Source of the DNA: Larkinella terrae
Lineage (GTDB): Bacteria > Bacteroidota > Bacteroidia > Cytophagales > Spirosomataceae
Assembly (NCBI RefSeq): GCF_009668025.1
Contig: NZ_WJXZ01000012.1
Coordinates: 248,001-312,000 of the forward strand
Length of the DNA stretch: 64,000 nt
Direction of reading: 5' to 3'
A model generated the notes under the pieces. The model made no database searches and was not told the origin of the DNA. It was given only the letters and a program-made list of their open reading frames with translations. Position 1 is the stretch's first letter; each line of letters begins with the position of its first letter. The translations under genes and the position numbers were made by a program. Of this stretch, positions 14,402-21,973 are shown in pieces.

Positions 14402-16030
14402 TCAGGTCTGAATAACGCCCACATTAAACGCCTTCGTGATCGGCGCGTGGTTAGCGGCTTCGATGCCCATCGAGATCCAGGTGCGGGTTTCGAGCGGATC
14501 TATCACCGCGTCGACCCAGAGCCGGGAAGCGGCAAAATAGGGCGAAAGCTGTTCGTTGTACTGATTCGTAATTTTCTGGAGCAATTCCTGTTCCTTCTCC
14601 GGCGTAATGGTTTCGCCTTTGGCTTTTAACGACGCCACCTGAATCTGCAGCAGCGTTTTGGCCGCCGACGCCCCGCTCATCACCGCCATCTGGGCCGTGG
14701 GCCAGGCCACGATCAGTCTTGGATCATAAGCTTTGCCGCACATGGCGTAGTTGCCCGCGCCGTAGGAATTGCCCACCACCACCGTAAATTTCGGCACCAC
14801 CGAGTTCGCCATCGCGTTCACCATTTTCGCGCCGTCTTTGATAATCCCGCCCTGCTCCGACCGACTTCCGACCATAAAACCCGTGACGTCCTGCAAAAAC
14901 ACCAGCGGTATTTTCTTCTGGTTGCAATTCATGATAAACCGCGCGGCTTTGTCGGCCGAGTCGGAATAAATCACCCCGCCCATCTGCATTTCGCCCGGCC
15001 CGGCGGTGCCGCCCGCACCCGTCCGGCCTTTGGCCTTCACCACTTTCCGCTGATTGGCCACAATCCCGACGGCCCAGCCATCGATACGCGCGTAACCGCA
15101 CAGAATCGTCTGGCCGTAGAGTTCCTTGTATTCGTCAAACTCGGAGTTGTCGACCAGTCGGGCAATGATTTCGCGCATGTCGTACGGTTTGACGCGATCG
15201 ACCGGCAGCAGATCGTAAATTTCCTGCGGATTTTTGGCGGGCAAAACCGGTGCGGTACTGCGGTTAAAACCGGCTTTTTCCGGCTCGCCCAATTTATCAA
15301 ACATGCTGCGAATGGCGTCCAGACAGCTTTTTTCGTCGGGGTATTTGTTGTCGGTCACGCCCGAAATTTCGCTGTGGGTGCTGGCGCCACCGAGTGTTTC
15401 AGCATCGACATCTTCGCCAATCGACGCCTTCACCAAGTACGGACCCGCCAGAAAAATTGAGCCGGTGCCTTCCACAATCAGGGCCTCGTCCGACATGATC
15501 GGCAGGTAGGCCCCCCCCGCGACGCAACTGCCCATAATGGCCGCAATTTGAACAATTCCCATCGCCGACATTTGCGCGTTATTGCGGAAAATCCGCCCGA
15601 AATGCTCTTTGTCGGCAAAAACTTCGTCCTGAAGTGGTAAGTACACGCCCGCGCTGTCGACCAGGTAAATAATCGGCAGGCGGTTTTCCATCGCGATTTC
15701 CTGCGCCCGAAGGTTCTTTTTGGCCGTAATCGGAAACCAGGCCCCGGCTTTCACCGTCGCGTCGTTGGCCACAATAATGCACTGCCGACCCGACACGTAA
15801 CCCATTCCAACCACGACGCCCCCCGACGGGCAGCCGCCGTGTTCGGCGTACATGCCTTCGCCCACAAACAAACCGATTTCGATAAATGACGAGTTGTCAT
15901 CGATCAGGTAATGAATGCGTTCGCGCGCGGTGAGTTTGCCTTTGCGGTGCTGGTCTTCAATTTTCTTCGATCCACCGCCCAGCTGCGTTCGTTCCGTTCT
16001 ACGGCTTAATTCATCGAGAAGTGGTGTCAT
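14402..16030 (-). CDS. Acyl-CoA carboxylase beta (carboxyltransferase) subunit
   Basis: 542 residues, full length for the family. It has the two crotonase-like halves: the N-terminal half with IVANDATVKAGAWFP and VDSAGVYLPLQDEVF, and the C-terminal half with GRTGAGGTAGPGEMQMGG and VVGNSYGAGNYAMCG. It transfers carboxyl from biotin to an acyl-CoA. The N-terminal KKIEDQHRKGKLTARERI and the overall pattern fit methylcrotonyl-CoA carboxylase beta (leucine breakdown) more than propionyl-CoA carboxylase, but this is a judgement. The biotinylated alpha subunit is not adjacent. A 22-base-arm inverted repeat follows its start side (16053-16119). Confidence 0.88.
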   Translation of the reverse strand: MTPLLDELSRRTERTQLGGGSKKIEDQHRKGKLTARERIHYLIDDNSSFIEIGLFVGEGMYAEHGGCPSGGVVVGMGYVSGRQCIIVANDATVKAGAWFPITAKKNLRAQEIAMENRLPIIYLVDSAGVYLPLQDEVFADKEHFGRIFRNNAQMSAMGIVQIAAIMGSCVAGGAYLPIMSDEALIVEGTGSIFLAGPYLVKASIGEDVDAETLGGASTHSEISGVTDNKYPDEKSCLDAIRSMFDKLGEPEKAGFNRSTAPVLPAKNPQEIYDLLPVDRVKPYDMREIIARLVDNSEFDEYKELYGQTILCGYARIDGWAVGIVANQRKVVKAKGRTGAGGTAGPGEMQMGGVIYSDSADKAARFIMNCNQKKIPLVFLQDVTGFMVGSRSEQGGIIKDGAKMVNAMANSVVPKFTVVVGNSYGAGNYAMCGKAYDPRLIVAWPTAQMAVMSGASAAKTLLQIQVASLKAKGETITPEKEQELLQKITNQYNEQLSPYFAASRLWVDAVIDPLETRTWISMGIEAANHAPITKAFNVGVIQT

Positions 16031-16052
16031 GGGTTTGTCTGTTTACGGAGAG

Positions 16053-16119
16053 TATTCGGTTTACGGTTTTCAGTCCCGGCTGAGAAGCGCACCGTAAACT
16101 GAAAACCGTAAACCGAATA
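16053..16119. repeat. Inverted repeat with internal 14-base tandem
   Basis: Perfect 22-base arms (16053-16074 and 16098-16119; core TTTACGGTTTTCAGT). The right arm and its flank read as about two and a half copies of a 14-base word (ACCGTAAACTGAAA, ACCGTAAACCGAAT, ACCGTAAAT). A diverged copy of the word appears at 29138-29155. It lies between the carboxylase start and the MlaD stop. Confidence 0.8.
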
Positions 16120-16127
16120 CCGTAAAT

Positions 16128-17114
16128 TTATTTAGCCGAATCCGAAAGGGGAACCACAATTGTTGCACTTTGCGGGGAGTTTGCGGCCGGTTTTTCTTTT
16201 TTGCCGAACAGCGAAAAATGAACGTAGCGTTTCGGGTGTTCGCGGAAATCGGTCAGCAGTTTGTCCAGGCTGGCCGTGGCGCTGTTCACATTTTTGTACA
16301 GGGCTTCGTCGCCTTTCAGCTTGCCCAGCGTGCCTTTGCCGCTGTTGACATCGGCCAGCATTTGTTGCAGCGTACTAATGGATCGGTTGACCGTCGCTAG
16401 CGTCTGACTCAGTTTCAGCGCGTTGAGCGAATCGGCAAAGGTCCCGGCTTTGGTCAGCAGCGGTTTGATCTCCTTCTCGGTTTCAGCCAGCGAGGCCGAC
16501 AGATTGCCCAGGTTCGTCATCAGTCGCTTGATGCCTTCGCGGTTTTCGCCAATTGTCTGATTCAGGGCCCCGGTTGTTGCCTGCGCACCTTCCAGCGTTT
16601 TGTTCAGAATCAGGCCTGTCCGGTCAAACTGTTTGACAATCCGGTTCAGATTAGTGGTCAATGAATCGACGTTGTTCAAAACCGGCAGGGCCTTGTCTTT
16701 GAGCAGGGCCGTAATACCACCCTCTTTGCCGCTGAGCAGCGTGTCGCCCACCCCGAGCGGTTTGCCCGACTGATTGATTTGCAGAATAATGACTTTACCG
16801 CCCAGCACCCCGGCATCGGCCAGAATCGCTTTGGAGCCCTGCCCCACCTCGATTCGTTTATCGACGTCGAGCGTCACCAGCAGTTGATTGCCTTGTTGTT
16901 GTAAAATGTCGATCCGGTCGACGCGCCCCACGCTTAAGCCGTTGAGTTGCACCGGATTTGAGGCCGTCAGTCCGTCAACGTTATCATAAACGACGACGTA
17001 TTTATTGGATCGGGAAAAAATATCGGAACCTTTGAGGTAATTAAATCCGAAATAGAGCATCGCCAGTGCAACTACTGCCAGAATGCCGACCTTTGCTTCT
17101 TTTGAAATTTTCAT
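16128..17114 (-). CDS. MlaD family (MCE domain) lipid transport protein
   Basis: 328 residues from the ATG at 17114 (MKISKEAKVGI); an in-frame ATG at 17156 lies inside a hairpin and is less likely. One N-terminal membrane helix (about 8-25) is followed by an MCE domain (about 35-115: VVYDNVDGLTASNPVQLNGLSVG) and a long helical region with repeated TEKEIKPLL and SISTLQQML segments. MCE proteins form hexameric or tube-like shuttles for phospholipids between inner and outer membranes. It is next to the amidase and the LptD-type gene, a recurring envelope gene set in Bacteroidota. Confidence 0.87.
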   Translation of the reverse strand: MKISKEAKVGILAVVALAMLYFGFNYLKGSDIFSRSNKYVVVYDNVDGLTASNPVQLNGLSVGRVDRIDILQQQGNQLLVTLDVDKRIEVGQGSKAILADAGVLGGKVIILQINQSGKPLGVGDTLLSGKEGGITALLKDKALPVLNNVDSLTTNLNRIVKQFDRTGLILNKTLEGAQATTGALNQTIGENREGIKRLMTNLGNLSASLAETEKEIKPLLTKAGTFADSLNALKLSQTLATVNRSISTLQQMLADVNSGKGTLGKLKGDEALYKNVNSATASLDKLLTDFREHPKRYVHFSLFGKKEKPAANSPQSATIVVPLSDSAK

Positions 17115-17122
17115 GCGGAGTG

Positions 17123-17167
17123 TGAATGGATGAATGGCCATATGGTTTTTAGCCATTTATCCATTCA
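17123..17167. repeat. Hairpin upstream of mlaD-like gene
   Basis: 16-base arms (17123-17138 and 17152-17167; core GAATGGATGAATGGC) with one mismatch and a 13-base loop. It lies between the amidase stop (17204) and the MlaD start, and may end or stabilise the amidase part of the transcript. Confidence 0.7.
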
Positions 17168-17203
17168 ACAATAAAAACCGTTGCGAAGTTAGCAACAACT
17201 TAC

Positions 17204-18100
17204 TTACTCTGCTGCATCTACTTCGTCTTTATAGGCTTTAAAAGCCCGAAAAATGGCCTGTGCCATTTCGTCCTGCCCCTCTTCGGAAGCTAGATAACGT
17301 TCTTCATCCGGATTGGTGATGTAACCGGTTTCAATCAGAACGCTGGGCATGGTTGTCCGCCAAAGTACAATAAAACCGGCCTGTTTGACGCCCCGGCTGG
17401 GCCGGTCGGCGTTTTTCTTGAAACTCCATTCCACTTTTTGCGCAAAGTCAACACTGCTGTTCATGAACGCGTGCTGGTAATTGGCCAGCATGATGTGGGC
17501 CAGCGGAGAATCCGGATCGAAACCCTGGTAATTTTCCTTATAGTTACTTTCCTTTAGAATAACCGCATTTTCGCGTTTCGCAACGTCCAGATTGCCATTG
17601 GTTTTGTGTAATCCCATGGTATAGGTTTCCGTTCCGCTCACGCGGCTGGACGAGGGGCTGGCGTTGACGTGAATCGAAATAAACAGGTCGGCTTTGTTGC
17701 GGTTGGCGATGGCCGAACGTTCGTTCAGCTCGATAAAAACATCCGTTGACCGCGTAAAAATCACCTTCACGCCCGGCAATTCAGCTTTGATTAGTCGGCC
17801 CAGTTCCAGCGCAATTTTCAACACAATCCGCGATTCCCGGTTTCGTTTGGTCATCGTGCCGGGGTCTTTGCCGCCGTGACCGGGATCGAGAACGACGGTT
17901 CGCAGCCGACCGGGCCGGACTTCCGCCGGTTGTTGTTCCTGTTTTGGATTATCCTGCGGTATAACCGGCGTCATCGCGGGCAGCGCCAAAAGACCTAGAA
18001 CGGGAATCAGGAAAGTGAAAGCACTCAACAGCGATCGGACGGGCGTTTTGGCAACGGCTCGCTTTACTTTAATAATTTTTAACAGGTTTAACCGTTTCAA
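17204..18100 (-). CDS. N-acetylmuramoyl-L-alanine amidase (Amidase_3)
   Basis: 298 residues. A basic N-terminus and a hydrophobic segment (about 22-42) form a signal or anchor. The Amidase_3 domain has DPGHGGKDPG (zinc ligand His75), RESRIVL (Glu89), SIHVNAS (third ligand) and SVLIETGYITNPDEE (catalytic Glu). It cuts the amide between MurNAc and the stem peptide in the periplasm and works in cell separation. No ATG is available near the N-terminus; the best start is a TTG at 18098-18100. A later Met at residue 43 would delete the signal. It is transcribed divergently from the LptD-type gene. Confidence 0.88.
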   Translation of the reverse strand: MKRLNLLKIIKVKRAVAKTPVRSLLSAFTFLIPVLGLLALPAMTPVIPQDNPKQEQQPAEVRPGRLRTVVLDPGHGGKDPGTMTKRNRESRIVLKIALELGRLIKAELPGVKVIFTRSTDVFIELNERSAIANRNKADLFISIHVNASPSSSRVSGTETYTMGLHKTNGNLDVAKRENAVILKESNYKENYQGFDPDSPLAHIMLANYQHAFMNSSVDFAQKVEWSFKKNADRPSRGVKQAGFIVLWRTTMPSVLIETGYITNPDEERYLASEEGQDEMAQAIFRAFKAYKDEVDAAE

Positions 18101-18107
18101 GGCAGTA

Positions 18108-18134
18108 TTGGAATGAAGTTAGCGACTAACTTTG
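18108..18134 (+). promoter_or_regulatory. Candidate promoter for the LptD-type gene
   Basis: TTG (18108-18110) and TAACTTTG (18127-18134) separated by 16 bases, one short of the usual spacing. A TATATTTG on the minus strand at 18211-18218 could serve the amidase gene but has no matching TTG. Confidence 0.45.
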
Positions 18135-18224
18135 TAAACCGGAGCAGAACCGGAACCATCCGGCCCGTTGACCGAGGGGTTGACAGCGTAAGCCAGCGCT
18201 GTATTTCAAGCAAATATAATTTTT

Positions 18225-21152
18225 TTGATAAAACTGAAAAACATATACTTTATTATACGGAATCTGGTTTGTTACCTGATCGTTGTCTTTCCGCTGCTCC
18301 TACACGCACAGCAAAAACCGGTGCGTCGTACGGTCCCGGCTTTTACACCGCGCTCCGCAACGCCGACTTCCGCGACCGTTACCGGCAATTCGGTACGGGT
18401 AGACACCACGCGCCGGGACTCGCTCCAGGTAAACCGCCGGGATTCGGTCGATACCGGCAGTAATTTACAAACAACCGTCAACTATTCCGCCAAAGATTCC
18501 ACGCTCTTCGATGCGACGGGCCAGATTGTTGAACTTTTCGGCGATGCAAAAGTCGACTACGGCGATATTCACCTGACGGCGGCCTACATTAAACTAAACT
18601 GGACGACCAACGAAGTGTTTGCGCGCGGCCGTTACGATTCAACGGCCCGGAAAATGGTCGGCTTACCGGTTTTTCAGGACGCCAGCGGGCGGTACGACAC
18701 GCAGGAAATCCGGTTTAATTTTAAAACCAAAAAAGGCTTCATCAAGGGCGTCATTACGGCGCAGGGCGAAGGCAATGTACGCGGAAAAACCGTCAAGAAA
18801 GACGCTGAAGACAATCTGTACATCCGAAACGCCATTTACACGACCTGTAACCTGACCACTCCGCACTTTCACATCAATGCGAGCAAGATCAAGGTAGTTC
18901 ATAATAAACAGCTCATTTCGGGACCTTTCAATCTGGTTATCAATGACATACCAACGCCTTTGGCGTTGCCGTTCGGGTTTTTCCCGATTCCCAAGAAAAG
19001 CGAAATCGGCACATCGGGGCTGATCTTCCCGCAATACGGCGAGGAACCCAACGGGCGCGGTTTTTACCTCCGCGACGGCGGTTATTATTTCGCCATCAAC
19101 CAGTACATCAGCATGAGTTTGCGGGGCCAGATTTACTCCAACGGAAGCTGGGGGCTGGGCCTGTCGTCGGAATATCTGAAACGGTACCGCTACGGGGGTA
19201 ACTTTGCCCTTTCCTACGCCAAAAACCAGCCTACGACGCTCTTCGATCGGAAAGCCCAACCGCGTAATGATTTCAGCATCATCTGGTCGCACTCGCCCCG
19301 GCCGCGCGGAAATTCGCAGTTTTCGGCTAACGTGAACGTCAGCAGTAACAGTTATAACCAGTTAAATACGGCCCTGACATCGAGTCGCTACGTTTCCAAC
19401 GCGGCCAACTCCGGCGTGAACTACAGTCGCAAATTCGGGCAGTATGTTCAGACCTCGGCCAACCTGAATGTCAGCCAGAACTTCGGGAAACTGAATCCGA
19501 CCACCGGAATTCGGGAGAGTGGCCAAACCAATATTTCGTCCGGTTTTAACCTGGGCGTGGCCCAGATTGCCCCTTTCGCGCTGAAAGGCGGCACCGGCAG
19601 ATGGTACGAAAGTTTCCGTTTAGGGCTCGATTTCAACGCGCAGGCAACCCTGAACAATACCAAACGGACGGTCGATATTACAAATCTGGGCTTTCCGGTG
19701 GTAACCAATATCGCTATTCGGGGGGATACCGCCCAACGGATCCGGGATAGTCTGGCTACCATTGCCAATCAGGAGGTCTATATCAACTCCAACCTCTTTC
19801 CATTTACGGTGGCCAACCTGCCTACTATTCTAAACAATGCCCAGATTAGCAGCCGGTATTCCCTGCCGATTTCGCTGCCCAACTTTAAGCTCGCCAAATA
19901 CCTCAACTTTACGCCGGGGATTTCGCTGAGTGGCGATGTTTATACGAAAAGTCTGCAATACACCTATTTACAGGATCGAAAAGCCGTGAAGGTCGATACA
20001 ATCCCCGGTATTTCGGCAACGTACTTTCTTTCCTTCAGCGCATCGATGAACACGCGGGCATACGGTACGTTTTTCATAAAAGCGGGAAGGCTGGAAGCCA
20101 TCCGGCACACCATTGCACCTTCTATTTCAGTTAGTTACACCCCGGATTTGTCCAGTAACTTTACAACTACCTTAAACCAGTACCGCGACCCGTACGACAC
20201 CACGAAGGTCCTGCGGGTTTCCAGATACCGGGGTCTGGGCGGAACCGCCGGAGCCACCAGCTTTACGGGCCGGTCGGCTTCGATCAGCTACAGCATCGTC
20301 AATCAGATTGAAATGAAGGTCCGTTCGCGGAGTGATTCGGCCAAGAGTGAGTTCGAGAAGATTTCGCTGTTCGACAACATCAGTCTGTCGGGATCGTACA
20401 ACCCGTACGCGCCCCAGTTCAAATTTTCGACGCTGAATTTGAGCGCCAACACCCAGATTCTGAAGAAAGTCAGCTTTAACTTTTCGTCGACGTTCGATCC
20501 TTACGCGTATTCCAAGAATGTGAAGACTCCAACCGGAGTTTATTACGTCCCGGATCAGTCCGAGTTCTTCCAGCGGGGGCCTTATGTCAATTCTTACCAC
20601 ATCAATAAGGTTGATACACTGGCGTTTAAGTTAGGTCAAGGCCTGGCTCATTTGCAGAATATGAACTTTTACCTGAGCACCCAGTTTGCGCCCAAGGATG
20701 CTAAAAAGCCGAAAGCGGCGCCCAAAGAAGGGACCACGCCCGTGGAAGCGGCCGAATTGCGGCACATCAACCGAAACCCGGAAGACTACGTCGATTTTAA
20801 CATTCCCTGGAGCGTGAACCTCAGCTACACCTTCAGTCTGACGAAGCTGACGCCCATCGAAAGCCAGATTATTCAGACGCTGCAGCTGACGGGCGATTTG
20901 AGTCTGACACCTAAATGGAAGGTTTCGCTGCAAACCGGTTTTGACTTTTCGGCCAAAGCGCCTTCGCTCACCACGATTACGCTGCACCGCGATCTGCACT
21001 GCTGGGACATGAATTTCAGCTACACGCCTTTTTCGGGAAACCGGTATCGCTCCAATTTCTATTCATTCGATCTGCGCGTGAAATCAACCATTCTGCAGGA
21101 TTTGAAACTCAGCCGCCGTCGCGGAAATTCGGTGGGATACGGTGGTTATTAA
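18225..21152 (+). CDS. LptD-like LPS-assembly outer membrane protein
   Basis: 975 residues. Signal peptide at about 10-29 (ending LLLHAQQ). A short OstA/LptA-like beta-jelly-roll follows (about 85-230: LFDATGQIVELFGDAKVDYGDIHL and the NLTTPHFHI strand), then a large outer-membrane barrel rich in alternating strands ending in an aromatic residue (final GYGGY). This is the Bacteroidota form of LptD, which inserts lipopolysaccharide into the outer leaflet. No ATG is near the signal; a TTG at 18225 gives a good signal peptide. It is divergent from the amidase and is followed by a perfect bidirectional terminator. Confidence 0.85.
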   Translation: MIKLKNIYFIIRNLVCYLIVVFPLLLHAQQKPVRRTVPAFTPRSATPTSATVTGNSVRVDTTRRDSLQVNRRDSVDTGSNLQTTVNYSAKDSTLFDATGQIVELFGDAKVDYGDIHLTAAYIKLNWTTNEVFARGRYDSTARKMVGLPVFQDASGRYDTQEIRFNFKTKKGFIKGVITAQGEGNVRGKTVKKDAEDNLYIRNAIYTTCNLTTPHFHINASKIKVVHNKQLISGPFNLVINDIPTPLALPFGFFPIPKKSEIGTSGLIFPQYGEEPNGRGFYLRDGGYYFAINQYISMSLRGQIYSNGSWGLGLSSEYLKRYRYGGNFALSYAKNQPTTLFDRKAQPRNDFSIIWSHSPRPRGNSQFSANVNVSSNSYNQLNTALTSSRYVSNAANSGVNYSRKFGQYVQTSANLNVSQNFGKLNPTTGIRESGQTNISSGFNLGVAQIAPFALKGGTGRWYESFRLGLDFNAQATLNNTKRTVDITNLGFPVVTNIAIRGDTAQRIRDSLATIANQEVYINSNLFPFTVANLPTILNNAQISSRYSLPISLPNFKLAKYLNFTPGISLSGDVYTKSLQYTYLQDRKAVKVDTIPGISATYFLSFSASMNTRAYGTFFIKAGRLEAIRHTIAPSISVSYTPDLSSNFTTTLNQYRDPYDTTKVLRVSRYRGLGGTAGATSFTGRSASISYSIVNQIEMKVRSRSDSAKSEFEKISLFDNISLSGSYNPYAPQFKFSTLNLSANTQILKKVSFNFSSTFDPYAYSKNVKTPTGVYYVPDQSEFFQRGPYVNSYHINKVDTLAFKLGQGLAHLQNMNFYLSTQFAPKDAKKPKAAPKEGTTPVEAAELRHINRNPEDYVDFNIPWSVNLSYTFSLTKLTPIESQIIQTLQLTGDLSLTPKWKVSLQTGFDFSAKAPSLTTITLHRDLHCWDMNFSYTPFSGNRYRSNFYSFDLRVKSTILQDLKLSRRRGNSVGYGGY

Positions 21153-21173
21153 GAACCGGCAGCGTTGGCCCGT

Positions 21174-21219
21174 CCAATAAAAAAAGGCATCCAGAGCTCT
21201 GGATGCCTTTTTTTATTGG
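21174..21219. terminator. Bidirectional terminator (46-base perfect palindrome)
   Basis: Perfect palindrome from 21174 to 21219 with GGCATCCAGAGC stem halves flanked by A-tract and T-tract, so it works in both directions. It separates the LptD-type gene from the convergent DUF1573 gene. Confidence 0.93.
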
Positions 21220-21241
21220 GATTGAAATAACTTTTGGCTTC

Positions 21242-21688
21242 TTATTTCGTGCCTTTTTTCTTGTTCTTGTCAGCCGCCGGTGTTGCCGGTGAAGCAGCTG
21301 CGGTCGATTGTGCATCTTTTGCGATCACTTCGCCCGTCAGGTTCAGGGGGATGGATGCGCGTTCGGCGTTGCTCACAACGGTTACGTTCTTGTTGAATGA
21401 ACCCATGGCAGCCGCGTTATAAGTAGCTTTCACAAAACCTTTCTGGCCCGGCAAAACGGCGCTCTTGGTCCAGTCTGGCGTTGTGCAACCACAAGAGGGT
21501 TGAGCGTTCGAGATAACGACAGGGTCAGTACCGGTGTTCGTAAACTCAAACGTGTACGTAACCGGCGTTCCCTGCGGAACTTTACCGAAGTCATGCGACT
21601 CTTTGGTGAATTTAATAACGCCTTTCTGAGCGAAAGCAATGGTCGTAATTGCCAAAAAAACCACGACAAGTGAAAAAGCCTTTTTCAT
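21242..21688 (-). CDS. DUF1573 secreted protein
   Basis: 148 residues. Signal peptide 1-20 (ending IAFAQ). The domain at about 23-115 is the immunoglobulin-like DUF1573 fold with ESHDFGKVPQG, YTFEFTNTG and the conserved SCGCTTPDW cysteine motif, then GFVKATYN and a final strand IPLNLTGEV. The tail is Ala/Lys-rich. Such proteins are abundant exported proteins of Bacteroidota; role unknown. Ends at the shared terminator with the LptD-type gene. Confidence 0.9.
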   Translation of the reverse strand: MKKAFSLVVVFLAITTIAFAQKGVIKFTKESHDFGKVPQGTPVTYTFEFTNTGTDPVVISNAQPSCGCTTPDWTKSAVLPGQKGFVKATYNAAAMGSFNKNVTVVSNAERASIPLNLTGEVIAKDAQSTAAASPATPAADKNKKKGTK

Positions 21689-21973
21689 TTCTTTTTTAAA
21701 ATTTAGTTACAATAAACAGGTAGACTACGTTACAATCCTATGTACTACAAAAGGTTTGCCAGTGAAATATTGGCATGTGTTCGCTTAACAAAGAAAGTCA
21801 AAAAATCGTTTTTTTGAAAGCTGCCAAACTTTATATTATTTTTACTCCGATCGCCGGAGTTACTTTGTTTGTTCAATGATCGTTCAGCTGAGGTATCCCC
21901 TTGAAAACCACTGATAAACCATTGACGGGCAATTAATCGAGCAGACTAGAACCTCTAAAACTGTGGCCGTTCT
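21689..21973. other. Divergent intergenic region
   Basis: Lies between the starts of the DUF1573 gene and the E1 dehydrogenase. AT-rich, with no coding frame. A TACTTTG at about 21862 is one base short of the promoter consensus. No strong hairpin seen. Confidence 0.5.
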
